A DNA stretch of 25,223 nt from UBA3792 sp045576895. Its GTDB lineage: Bacteria; Bacillota; Clostridia; Christensenellales; CAG-138. The notes under the pieces were generated by a model that worked only from the letters and a program-made list of their open reading frames with translations, was not told the DNA's origin and did not search any database. Each line of letters starts with the position of its first letter. Position 1 is the first letter of the stretch. Positions 1-7,163 of the stretch are shown one piece after another. Location: positions 1-25,223 of the forward strand of contig JAZNHI010000079.1 of assembly GCA_045576895.1 (NCBI GenBank). The letters are read 5' to 3'. The position numbers and the translations under genes are program-made.

Positions 1-261
1 ATTCATGTCGACGAACGAACCGTTATAAAAGGCAATGAACCCATTATACTCAAGCCTCTTGAATTCGATCTTCTGTTGTTCTTTATCCGCAACCGGAACA
101 TTGCGCTTACCCGTGAGCGGATCCTGACCGAAGTCTGGGGCATGAATTTCTACGGAGAAAGCCGTACGATCGATATGCATGTATCGCAGCTTAGAAAGAA
201 AACCGGTCTTGCCATCGTTTCCGTTCCGCGCATCGGGTATCGTCTGGAGACAAACCAATGA
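1..261 (+). CDS. Response regulator, OmpR/PhoB family, C-terminal part (5' end outside window)
   Basis: The reading frame is open from the first base and ends in TGA at 259-261, so only the last 86 residues are present. They form an OmpR/PhoB-type winged-helix DNA-binding domain: the conserved L-x-P-L-E-F-D-L-L motif, the RERIL..VWG segment, the recognition helix around RTIDMHVSQLRKK, and the wing ending VPRIGYRLE. The receiver domain lies upstream of the window. The stop overlaps the kinase start as ATGA, so the two are translationally coupled and form a two-component system. The regulator probably binds direct TTTAC-like repeats; a nested candidate lies at 1681-1710. The family call is firm; the stimulus is unknown. 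Confidence 0.93.
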   Translation: MHVDERTVIKGNEPIILKPLEFDLLLFFIRNRNIALTRERILTEVWGMNFYGESRTIDMHVSQLRKKTGLAIVSVPRIGYRLETNQ

Positions 262-1673
262 AAATTCGCGATCGCTTATCGTTGCTGTTTGTGATCTGTT
301 CCACATTGAGTCTTCTGCTGTGCGGAACGCTGCTGCTGCGTTCAAGCATCAGAAACACGGTGCAATCGTCCGAAAACAACGCGCTCTCGGAGCTGAACAT
401 GCTGAAAACCTCATTTTCCTCCGCCGCGCTGAAAAACATGGACGACGGACTGACGGACGCCGTGCGGCGCAGTCTGATGGTCTATGTGTTTAAGAGCTAT
501 GCCGAAAACACGTTCAGCGGATCCCAGTATGTATTGAAGCACGGCGACGAAACGCTGTACAACAACACCGGATTCGCACCGGATGCGATCCTTGCCGGGC
601 AGGAACAGACCACGGTGACCGTGCAGGGGCAGAAGCTGTTTGTCGCAGGGACCGAAACAGATTTGCTGCGCGAGCAGTATCGAATCTATCTCATTCGGGA
701 CATGACCTCCGTATACGATTCCGCTGCAAAGCTCTGTCTGCAGTTTGTGATCATCTGCGTTGCGTCAGTGCTCATCAGTGCTGCGCTGATCCTGTTTGCA
801 ACTACGCGAACGCTGTTCCCGCTTAAAAAGCTTGAGGAAGGCGCCGAAGCAATGACAAACGGAGACTACGTTGTTCGCATCCCGATCTCCGGACGTACGG
901 CAAGACACAAGGACGAGATTGCAATGGTTTCGGAGAGCTTCAACCGTATGGCGGATGCGGTGGAGCAGCATATCGATGCGGTCACCGCGGTCGCAGAAGA
1001 ACGTAAAATGCTGATCGGCGCATTGACGCACGAAATGAAAACGCCCATGACGGCGATCATCGGATATGCGGAATCGCTGGATCGTGCAAAGCTGTCGGAA
1101 GAGCAGAAGCAGGAAGCCGTATTCTTTATCCACAGGGAAGCGTGCAGACTGGAACGGCTCACCCAAAAGATGATGCAGCTGATTACGCTGACCGACGGCG
1201 AGGATATCGCCGTTCGGGATATCTCTGCCCGGGAGCTGTTTAATGGCGCGGCAATTACGCTGCATGAGATCGCGGAACGGAATCATGCCGTACTGCAGTT
1301 TCTCGAAAACGGCGAACACTTTTCCGCAGACGCCGACCTGATCGTCGGGGTGCTGATCAATCTTGCGGATAATGCACTTAGCGCCGGGGCAAAGCATGTC
1401 ACGGTTTTTGCAAAAGACCGCGCGATCTCGGTGTCGGACGACGGATGCGGCATGCCGAAAGAGATCGTTGACAAGGTCACGCAGCCATTTTTCCGCGCAG
1501 ACAAGGCGCGAAGCAGAAACGGCGGTCACGCCGGCCTGGGACTTGCGCTTGCTGCACGCATTGCCGAACTGCATAATGCGGACCTCGTGATCGACAGCGA
1601 AGAGGGAAAGGGGACGACCGTTTCGATCATTTTCGGTCAATCGAGTGCTTACAACTTGCTTACGCCGCGATGA
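258..1673 (+). CDS. Sensor histidine kinase (HAMP-HisKA-HATPase_c)
   Basis: A membrane sensor kinase of 471 residues, partner of the regulator it overlaps by ATGA. Membrane segment 1 is about residues 7-27, followed by an extracytoplasmic sensor region of about 130 residues, membrane segment 2 (about 159-182) and a HAMP linker (about 183-237). The HisKA motif ALTHEMKTPMTAIIGYAESL carries phospho-acceptor His258. The ATPase domain shows the N box around Asn368/Asn372, the D box DDGCGMP (394-400) and the glycine-rich GHAGLGLALA (423-432). It senses an unknown envelope signal and phosphorylates the regulator. The sensor domain resembles no family I can name. It has no terminator before the lipoprotein gene downstream, so some co-transcription is possible. 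Confidence 0.95.
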   Translation: MKIRDRLSLLFVICSTLSLLLCGTLLLRSSIRNTVQSSENNALSELNMLKTSFSSAALKNMDDGLTDAVRRSLMVYVFKSYAENTFSGSQYVLKHGDETLYNNTGFAPDAILAGQEQTTVTVQGQKLFVAGTETDLLREQYRIYLIRDMTSVYDSAAKLCLQFVIICVASVLISAALILFATTRTLFPLKKLEEGAEAMTNGDYVVRIPISGRTARHKDEIAMVSESFNRMADAVEQHIDAVTAVAEERKMLIGALTHEMKTPMTAIIGYAESLDRAKLSEEQKQEAVFFIHREACRLERLTQKMMQLITLTDGEDIAVRDISARELFNGAAITLHEIAERNHAVLQFLENGEHFSADADLIVGVLINLADNALSAGAKHVTVFAKDRAISVSDDGCGMPKEIVDKVTQPFFRADKARSRNGGHAGLGLALAARIAELHNADLVIDSEEGKGTTVSIIFGQSSAYNLLTPR

Positions 1674-1680
1674 GGACTTA

Positions 1681-1710
1681 TTTACATCCCTTACGGTAAG
1701 ATAAAGTAAA
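1681..1710. promoter_or_regulatory. Nested inverted repeat, candidate response-regulator operator
   Basis: TTTAC (1681-1685) and CTTAC (1690-1694) face GTAAG (1696-1700) and GTAAA (1706-1710), giving four half-sites in a near-symmetric array centred at about 1695. Paired TTAC-type half-sites about 10 bp apart are typical of OmpR-family sites in Bacillota. A weak promoter (TTGCTT 1656-1661, 17-bp spacer, TATTTA 1679-1684) would place this array just downstream of the -10, which fits repression better than classical activation. Assignment to the adjacent regulator is inference. Confidence 0.5.
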
Positions 1711-1733
1711 CCAAAGAAGGGAGACAAAACAAA

Positions 1734-3299
1734 ATGAAAACAAGACAACTCATCAAAAAGACAATGGTATGGATCGGAATCGCCATGATCCTGATTTCCG
1801 GGATTGCATGTTCCGGACCGTCGAAAGTTGACATTTCGGAGAAATTAAACACCGAGCGGCTGGAGGACGCCGCGGCAGTTGCGCTGACATCCGCTTCGGA
1901 TCCGCAGTTCGTCTCGGAAGACGTCGTTTCGCCTGCCGGACAAGAAGATTCCGCTGACGAAACAAAATCCGCCGCTGCGGAAGCGATCGTGCCGGACAGT
2001 CCGCTGTACGATAAGCTCGGCGCACCGAAGCACTACAGCGTCGAGCTGACACCGACCTCAGACGTCGTGAAGATCACCGTCGACGCAGACGTGTATCTGC
2101 CCGACACGGATCGGATGCCTACACTGCATGTGACGCCGGGAGACTTTACGCAGGAAGAAGTGACGCGGCTGTTCCGTGCGTTGTGCGGCGATACCGTGAT
2201 GTACAAGGTCCGCGAACAGATGACGCGCTCCGAGATCGCCGAGCGAATCGCGGACGTGCAGGATGAGCTGAAGACCGCGACCGACAAGGATCGCATCAAG
2301 AAGCTCGAATCAAACCTTGCGTACTGGAACGAGGCGTACGGAAACGCGCCGGAAACGATCGAGGATCAGGTCTGTGAAGGCATTTTGGAGGAGCGTCAGC
2401 TCGGCATTCAGGAATACCTCGGCAAATATCTGACCATGGATGCTTATCAGGATCCGAACGATTATTGGAAGGGAAAGCATTTCAGCGTACACGGGAACAC
2501 CTACGACAAGAACCTGAAATCCGGTTATGATTTTCCGGTCGGCGCCAACATTCACTACAGTCGCGATCTGAGCTACGGACAGCACCTGTCTTACAATGTG
2601 AAAAAATGGATCGCAAACGAGGACGTCGTTCCAGCGGGCGCCGTGGGGCTGACGATCACACCCGCCGACGCTCGCAGAATCGCGGAAACCTTCTGGGCGG
2701 ACAACGGATTTGCGGACATGGCGGTATCCGGCGTGTATCTTGTGCGTAACAACAACACGTTATCGGATTCTACGGAACGTGCGGACGCCATGGGCGACGC
2801 GCATGCGTACGTGGTTACGTGCGGCAAATTGATCAACGGGATCCTTCTTCCGGCTGCGGAACAAGGAGATCCGCACTGGGGCTTTGAGAACTGCTGCTTT
2901 ACGATCACAGACAACGGGATCGAAGGCTTTACCTGGTATTCTCCGTATGCGTACGGCGAGCTCACCACGGACAACAGCACGATGCTGCCCTTCAGCACGA
3001 TCGACGAGATCTTCCGGAAGATGATGCTGGTTCGATACGACGAATCCGACGCAGGCAATACACTCACCTCGGCAACGTACCATATCGACCGCGTTGTATT
3101 GGAAATGTCGCGTGTTACGAATCGCAAGACGAGTGAAGAAGGTCTTCTCGTTCCGGTCTGGAATTTCTACGGCAGCTATTACTTTACCTATTCCGACGGA
3201 CACAATCACGGCAGTGACGACAGGCAGGGCTTCCCGGATTCGCTGCTTCGGATCAACGCGATCGACGGCAGCATCATCGAACCGAGATACGGATGCTGA
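1734..3299 (+). CDS. Large lipoprotein, possibly DUF6034-like
   Basis: A 521-residue exported protein. The N-terminus has two basic stretches, a hydrophobic segment (about 11-25) and a lipobox-like SGIAC with Cys26, so it is probably lipid-anchored on the outer face of the membrane. The lipobox is imperfect (Gly at -3). A Ser/Ala/Glu-rich linker follows. Residues about 161-211 are charged and helical, perhaps a coiled coil. The C-terminal half contains NAxDG-like and PRYGC ending motifs, and the whole resembles uncharacterised clostridial lipoproteins grouped as DUF6034, a name given from memory and not checked. The start is supported by AAGGGAG upstream (about 1717-1723). Its position after a two-component system and a possible operator suggests it is regulated by it. 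Confidence 0.8.
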   Translation: MKTRQLIKKTMVWIGIAMILISGIACSGPSKVDISEKLNTERLEDAAAVALTSASDPQFVSEDVVSPAGQEDSADETKSAAAEAIVPDSPLYDKLGAPKHYSVELTPTSDVVKITVDADVYLPDTDRMPTLHVTPGDFTQEEVTRLFRALCGDTVMYKVREQMTRSEIAERIADVQDELKTATDKDRIKKLESNLAYWNEAYGNAPETIEDQVCEGILEERQLGIQEYLGKYLTMDAYQDPNDYWKGKHFSVHGNTYDKNLKSGYDFPVGANIHYSRDLSYGQHLSYNVKKWIANEDVVPAGAVGLTITPADARRIAETFWADNGFADMAVSGVYLVRNNNTLSDSTERADAMGDAHAYVVTCGKLINGILLPAAEQGDPHWGFENCCFTITDNGIEGFTWYSPYAYGELTTDNSTMLPFSTIDEIFRKMMLVRYDESDAGNTLTSATYHIDRVVLEMSRVTNRKTSEEGLLVPVWNFYGSYYFTYSDGHNHGSDDRQGFPDSLLRINAIDGSIIEPRYGC

Positions 3300-3382
3300 T
3301 GATCCGCTTGCAGCAGTGGGCTTGAATCGCCGACGGTGATCCGCCCAGAGCACCATTCCGCTTTAGAATCGCATATCGAAAA

Positions 3383-3416
3383 CGATCCGCCGGTCAATCC
3401 GGCGGATCGCTGTTTT
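3383..3416. terminator. Bidirectional rho-independent terminator between convergent genes
   Basis: A perfect 11-bp stem, CGATCCGCCGG (3383-3393) with CCGGCGGATCG (3399-3409), closes on the 5-base loop TCAAT. T-rich sequence follows on both sides (CTGTTTTC to the right, TTTTCG on the minus strand). It serves the lipoprotein gene on the plus strand and the gene ending at 3416 on the minus strand. Confidence 0.9.
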
Positions 3417-4246
3417 CAGGGGTTCTCGTTGCTGTTGCGGATCGTGCCTTCCGAGATTGTCAGATGGATCTCGCCGTCCTTTGTCTGCAGAATGACAGGA
3501 TCGTAAAATCCGATCGTTTGGATCGTTTCCGCATCGGCGGGATTCTTTGCGGAATCGCAGATGATCACATGAGAGGGCATTGCTGCGGTCATCAAAGCAA
3601 AGAGTTGATCGTCGTACACGCCGTGATGCGGAAGCTTCAGCACATCACAGGTCAGATTTTTTGTTCCGTAGATGAGCTTCTCAAGTTCGGCGCTCACCGC
3701 ATCGCCCATGAACAGGCAGGACGTTTCGTTAAACAGGATCTTCGTAATCAGGGATTGATCGTTGTCGCTCTTTCCGTCGAACGGGACGGGAGATACCCAG
3801 ATCGACAGCTCGAGATCGCCGTACTTTGCGGACAGATCTTCCGTAAGATACGTCACCTTCGCATCCGACTGCGACAGCGCGCCGAGAAGCTGCGCGTACT
3901 GTTTGGAATCTTTTTCGTAGGAAGGCAGGACAACGCGATCGATCGGGATCTCTCTGACGATCGTGTCAGCGCCGCCGATATGATCCTTGTCGAAATGCGT
4001 CAGGATCAAAAGATCCAGCTTCTCCACGCCGAGCTCGGCAAGCCGTGCAACAAGCTTGTCGCCGTCGCCGTTTTCGCCGGTGTCGATCATGATCGCCGCA
4101 TCCTTTGAATACACCAAAAGCGCGTCTGCTTTTCCCACGGAAAAAGCATAGATCTCAAGCTTATTCGTTTTTTCCGACGTTGTCGGATCATAGGAGCAGC
4201 CTGCGATAAGCAGCAAGACCGCCAAAAGAAGAGCCATTCGTTTCAT
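3416..4246 (-). CDS. Lipoprotein with ComEC-like metallo-beta-lactamase domain
   Basis: A 276-residue protein starting MKRMALLLAV with lipobox LIAGC (Cys17), so a membrane-anchored extracellular enzyme. The metallo-beta-lactamase fold shows IMIDTGENGDG (53-62), the metal motif THFDKDHIGG with His84, Asp86, Asp88 and His89 (the HxDxDH variant usual in ComEC-type domains), GDA with Asp182, and LPHHG with His207/His208. Such domains are hydrolases, often phosphodiesterases or nucleases; the substrate here is unknown. The frame is open 41 codons further upstream, but only this start gives a signal peptide. It has no Shine-Dalgarno sequence and the predicted transcript begins at or next to the ATG (see the promoter at 4253-4281). 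It lacks the ComEC membrane channel domain. Confidence 0.88.
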   Translation of the reverse strand: MKRMALLLAVLLLIAGCSYDPTTSEKTNKLEIYAFSVGKADALLVYSKDAAIMIDTGENGDGDKLVARLAELGVEKLDLLILTHFDKDHIGGADTIVREIPIDRVVLPSYEKDSKQYAQLLGALSQSDAKVTYLTEDLSAKYGDLELSIWVSPVPFDGKSDNDQSLITKILFNETSCLFMGDAVSAELEKLIYGTKNLTCDVLKLPHHGVYDDQLFALMTAAMPSHVIICDSAKNPADAETIQTIGFYDPVILQTKDGEIHLTISEGTIRNSNENP

Positions 4247-4252
4247 GGTAAA

Positions 4253-4281
4253 AGTATATCCGAAAACTGCCGTATTGACAA
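4253..4281 (-). promoter_or_regulatory. Promoter of the metallo-beta-lactamase lipoprotein gene, predicting a leaderless mRNA
   Basis: On the minus strand, -35 TTGTCA (4281-4276), a 17-bp spacer and -10 TATACT (4258-4253). The expected start point, about 7 bases downstream, falls at about 4246, the A of the start codon. This agrees with the missing ribosome-binding site. The -35 box overlaps the -35 box of the opposite promoter. Confidence 0.7.
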
Positions 4282-4302
4282 GCCCCGAAAATGTGATATA
4301 CT
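4275..4302 (+). promoter_or_regulatory. Strong sigma-A promoter of the LexA-box gene
   Basis: Perfect -35 TTGACA (4275-4280), 16-bp spacer, and -10 TATACT (4297-4302) preceded by TGA, an extended -10. The start point should lie near 4309, inside the LexA-type palindrome, an arrangement that would allow tight repression. The -35 shares five base pairs with the divergent promoter. Confidence 0.82.
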
Positions 4303-4306
4303 GATA

Positions 4307-4326
4307 ATACGAACATATGTTCGTAT
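4307..4326. promoter_or_regulatory. LexA operator (Gram-positive SOS/Cheo box), perfect palindrome
   Basis: ATACGAACATATGTTCGTAT is a perfect 20-bp palindrome. Its core CGAAC-ATAT-GTTCG matches every position of the Bacillus LexA consensus CGAACRNRYGTTYG. It covers the predicted start point of the promoter at 4275-4302. Established knowledge: LexA represses through such boxes and RecA-stimulated LexA cleavage relieves it after DNA damage. Binding here is inferred; no lexA gene is in the window. Confidence 0.85.
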
Positions 4327-4337
4327 GCGAGGAGATC

Positions 4338-4574
4338 ATGAAGATATACGTCGGCGTTGAAAGCATCACAGACGAGGACGGTCATATCAGACCGCGCATC
4401 GTGATCTGGCACGACGGCCGCCGCTTTGAGATCCAGAAGATTCTGGAGGAGCGACAGGCGGTCTGCGTCGGCGCGGGCGGTCGCGGGCTGCGCTACACCT
4501 GCCTGATCAACGGAAAACGAAGATTCCTGTTCTTTGAGGGACCGCGCTGGTTTGTGGATGCTGCGAAAAAATAA
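4338..4574 (+). CDS. Small protein under a LexA-type box, function unknown
   Basis: A 78-residue protein with no signal peptide or membrane segment, so cytoplasmic. The ATG at 4338 is chosen because GAGGAG lies at 4329-4334; an earlier in-frame ATG at 4317 falls inside the operator and has no ribosome site. The protein is rich in short beta-strand stretches (KIYVGVES, RPRIVIWHDGRRFEI), with a Gly-rich turn (VGAGGRGLRYTCLI) and a C-terminal RRFLFFEGPRWFVDAA segment. Small proteins ending in a similar FxEG-x-RWFV pattern are widespread in Clostridia, and in other phyla comparable small genes sit near translesion polymerases; that comparison is from memory. No catalytic motif is visible. The operator predicts induction by DNA damage. 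Confidence 0.8.
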   Translation: MKIYVGVESITDEDGHIRPRIVIWHDGRRFEIQKILEERQAVCVGAGGRGLRYTCLINGKRRFLFFEGPRWFVDAAKK

Positions 4575-4584
4575 TCGGAAACAG

Positions 4585-4613
4585 TAGCAACCGGCGTAAA
4601 ACTGTGATATAAT
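4585..4613 (+). promoter_or_regulatory. Promoter of the 4641-8047 operon
   Basis: Perfect -10 TATAAT (4608-4613) preceded by TGA (extended -10), with a poor -35 TAGCAA (4585-4590) at 17 bp. The extended -10 would compensate. The first gene starts 28 bases downstream of the -10. Confidence 0.65.
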
Positions 4614-4640
4614 CCAACTATAAATGATTCGGAGGTTCAT

Positions 4641-4961
4641 ATGGAACAGGAATACAGCATTGAAAACGCAAAGAAATACATCAAGCAGCGCTTCATGGAG
4701 CAGGGAGATTTTCTGATCCTGAAGGAAGAAGTATTCGATCAGATGCTCGATCGCATCATTGCGCTCGACGAGGAATTCATGGAGGCGAACGGCGTCAACG
4801 ACGGTGAGATCTACGACGACGACAAAGCGTTCGATTTTCTGTTCGAAGAAATGCAGAAATCGTTTGAAGAGCAGAAAATGTACTGCATGCGCTTTGTGGA
4901 AGACTACATGGACTACAGCGAAGGCTATCTCGAAAGCATCGGCGCGATCGAGTGGGATTGA
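4641..4961 (+). CDS. Acidic 106-aa protein, function unknown
   Basis: A small cytoplasmic, probably all-helical protein, strongly acidic (runs such as DDDKAFDFLFEEM and CMRFVEDYMDYSEGYLESIGAIEWD). I do not recognise the family. GGAGG at 4631-4635 stands 5 bases before the ATG. It is the first gene of an operon and ends 15 bases before the SGNH hydrolase start, in the same frame. Nothing in it suggests DNA binding or catalysis. Confidence 0.82.
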   Translation: MEQEYSIENAKKYIKQRFMEQGDFLILKEEVFDQMLDRIIALDEEFMEANGVNDGEIYDDDKAFDFLFEEMQKSFEEQKMYCMRFVEDYMDYSEGYLESIGAIEWD

Positions 4962-4976
4962 TCCGAAGAAACAGCG

Positions 4977-5678
4977 TTGAAAGTCCTCTTTATCGGCAAC
5001 AGCCATACGTATTTCAATGACATGCCGCATCTGTTTGCCGGAATGTGCGAAGCGCTGACCGGCGAGCGGACCGAGGTCACGATGCTCGCGTTTTCCAACA
5101 GAACGCTTGCATGGCATTGTGAGGAATACTTCTCCGTACGGTTTGCGCTGCTGTACGGCGGCTATGACTATTGCGTGATCCAACAGTTCGGGCATCCGGT
5201 CCCTCCGGTCGACGAAACGGAACCGCCTCTTGCAAGGCTCGTCGGAATGTGCGAGCAGGTCGGAACGAAGCCGGTTCTGTATATGACGTGGGCGAAGAAA
5301 AACGAACCGGAAAATGCAGCGTCGATCGGCAGCATCTATCGATCGCTGGCGAACAAATACAATATGCTGCTTGCGCCGATGGCGGAGCTGTTCGACGCGC
5401 TGCGCATCGAACATCCGGAGATCGATCTGTATTGGCACGACGGATCGCATGCATCGCCCTATGGGGATTATCTGATCGCGGCAACGCTTGCGTCCCTGCT
5501 GACCGGCAAGCAGGATCTTTCAAAGCTCGGGGATCGTGTGCTCGACTTTCATGTGCGGTTCGAGCGCGGCAAAGCGCCGACGGCATGTGAAATGGCAGGG
5601 GATACAGAGACGGAGCCGAACCGAGCTTATACAGAAATTTTGCGCGAATATGCGGCGCGCGCAGCAAAGCAACACTGA
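4977..5678 (+). CDS. SGNH/GDSL-type hydrolase, cytoplasmic, TTG start
   Basis: A 233-residue esterase of the SGNH superfamily. Block I is FIGNSHTYFNDMP with nucleophile Ser9, a middle block VIQQFG (67-72) lies where the oxyanion strand is expected, and the last block WHDGSHASPYGDYLIA gives Asp155 and His158 of the triad. The start is TTG: an in-frame stop at 4959-4961 and the GNSHT motif leave no other start codon. There is no signal peptide, so it should act inside the cell, unlike secreted acyl esterases. It lies 16 bases upstream of a membrane acyltransferase, suggesting linked addition and removal of acyl groups on a glycan or precursor; substrate unknown. Confidence 0.88.
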   Translation: MKVLFIGNSHTYFNDMPHLFAGMCEALTGERTEVTMLAFSNRTLAWHCEEYFSVRFALLYGGYDYCVIQQFGHPVPPVDETEPPLARLVGMCEQVGTKPVLYMTWAKKNEPENAASIGSIYRSLANKYNMLLAPMAELFDALRIEHPEIDLYWHDGSHASPYGDYLIAATLASLLTGKQDLSKLGDRVLDFHVRFERGKAPTACEMAGDTETEPNRAYTEILREYAARAAKQH

Positions 5679-5694
5679 AAAGGTGCAGAACAGG

Positions 5695-6915
5695 ATGGAA
5701 GCAAAGGAGCAAAAAAACAATACAGCACATGCGATCTTCGCCGTGGACACCCGCCATGTCGGCGTGTTGGACGGCGCGCGTGCGCTCGGCGTTTTGTGCG
5801 TGCTTTGGTTCCATTTCTGGCAGCAGACCTGGCTGATGCCGACCTATCAGACGCCGTTTCTTGCATGGGCGGGAATAAAGCAGATCAATCCGGACGTGTT
5901 TCGCCGCGTAGGATACCTGTGCGTCGATCTGATGCTCCTGCTGTCGGCGTTTGTGCTATATCTTCCGTATGCAAGAAACCGGTTCTGCGGCACGCCGGTC
6001 GACCCGATAAAGACCTTTTATAAAAAGAGATTTGCAAGGATCGTGCCGAGCTATCTGCTTGCCGTCATCGTCATGTATACGGTCGCCATGGCGCAGGGAT
6101 CGTATCGGGGACGAATGGCGTTTGCGCTGAAGGACCTGATCACACATCTGACCTTTACGCAGATGGCGTTTGCCGATACCTATCTGTTTACGGCGATCAC
6201 CGCCGTCATGTGGACGGTATGCATCGAGGTCGCTTTTTACCTGATCTTTCCGCCGCTTGCAAGGGCGTTTCACAAAATGCCGTTTCTGGTTTATGCGACG
6301 ATGGTCCTGTTCGGCGTTTTGTTTACGTTTGCGATTGCTCCGGCGATCGGCGAACCGCGCGTCACGGTCAATCGCTTCCTGACGTTTCTGCCCGTCTTTG
6401 CGAACGGAATGATGGCGGCGCACCTGTATGTCTGGTATGCCGAAAAGATCCGGCACAAGGCGATCCCTTCGATCATCGGAACCGTTGCGGCGTTCGCCGC
6501 ATGCTGGCTGATCGTTCGTCTTTTCAAGGCTTGTGCAGCTTCAGGGAACGCATCCAATCAGCAGGTCTGGCAGATGCAGAACCGGATCTGGCTTTCACTG
6601 ACGTTTACGGTATTTCTGCTCGGCATGTGCATATCCGCAAAGCCGATACGAAAGCTGCTGGATAACCGGGTGCTTGCCGCGATCGCCGCGGTATCCTATA
6701 ATCTGTATTTGTGGCATCAGTGGCTGATGGTCAAGCTCTGCATCTCCTTCGGCGCAAAGAGCGGCGCAGATATCGCAAAGAGCGGCGCGAACACGCAGTG
6801 GACGGTGAATCTCGTGGGACTGATCATAGCGTTTGCCGTTGCGGCAATCATCACATACGGATTTGAAAAGCCGATATCAAGGCTGACTTTGAATATAAAG
6901 GAGGAGAAACGATAA
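5695..6915 (+). CDS. Acyltransferase 3 family membrane protein
   Basis: A 406-residue multi-pass protein of the acyltransferase-3 (OafA/OatA-like) family, which moves acyl groups across the membrane onto sugars. The N-terminal motif LDGARALGVLCVLWFHFW carries Arg29 and His40, the usual catalytic region, followed by FYKKRFARIVPSYLL (108-122) typical of the family and about ten hydrophobic segments. The C-terminus (KPISRLTLNIKEEKR) is cytoplasmic. The ATG at 5695 has AAAGGTG upstream (about 5679) and avoids the overlap with the previous gene that an upstream in-frame start would give. The stop overlaps the next start (TAATG). No SGNH domain is fused, but an SGNH gene stands directly before it. 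Confidence 0.9.
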   Translation: MEAKEQKNNTAHAIFAVDTRHVGVLDGARALGVLCVLWFHFWQQTWLMPTYQTPFLAWAGIKQINPDVFRRVGYLCVDLMLLLSAFVLYLPYARNRFCGTPVDPIKTFYKKRFARIVPSYLLAVIVMYTVAMAQGSYRGRMAFALKDLITHLTFTQMAFADTYLFTAITAVMWTVCIEVAFYLIFPPLARAFHKMPFLVYATMVLFGVLFTFAIAPAIGEPRVTVNRFLTFLPVFANGMMAAHLYVWYAEKIRHKAIPSIIGTVAAFAACWLIVRLFKACAASGNASNQQVWQMQNRIWLSLTFTVFLLGMCISAKPIRKLLDNRVLAAIAAVSYNLYLWHQWLMVKLCISFGAKSGADIAKSGANTQWTVNLVGLIIAFAVAAIITYGFEKPISRLTLNIKEEKR

Positions 6916-7163
6916 TGCATTTTACAACGAAGGTACAGAATGTCTGTTCCACAAAAGTGGATTTTGACCTCGTCGACGGGAAGGTTTACAATGTTGTGTT
7001 CACCGGCGGATGCAACGGGAATCTGAAGGCGATCGGTAAGCTCGTCGAAGGGATGGAGAAGGACAGGCTTGTGAGCATTCTGAAGGGCAACACCTGCGGA
7101 CCTAGCAGCACATCCTGTGCGGATCAGCTTGCACAAGCGGTTGAAAAGGCGGTAGAAGCATGA
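6915..7163 (+). CDS. TSCPD-domain small protein (TIGR03905-like)
   Basis: An 82-residue protein with the signature GGCNGNLKAIGKLVEGM and CGPSSTSCADQLAQAVEKA, matching the small TSCPD proteins (TIGR03905 type, name from memory) that resemble the C-terminal tail of class II ribonucleotide reductases. Four cysteines (11, 33, 61, 68) may bind metal or do redox chemistry. The function of stand-alone members is not established. Translation is coupled upstream (TAATG) and downstream (ATGA); AAAGGAGGAG lies just before the start inside the acyltransferase gene. Confidence 0.88.
   Translation: MHFTTKVQNVCSTKVDFDLVDGKVYNVVFTGGCNGNLKAIGKLVEGMEKDRLVSILKGNTCGPSSTSCADQLAQAVEKAVEA

Noticed and set aside
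765..1748. A 327-codon minus-strand frame
   Set aside because: Antisense to the histidine kinase and composed of an unlikely Arg/His-rich sequence.
4188..5450. A 420-codon minus-strand frame over the LexA-box region
   Set aside because: It would cross both promoters and run antisense to three supported genes; low-complexity translation.
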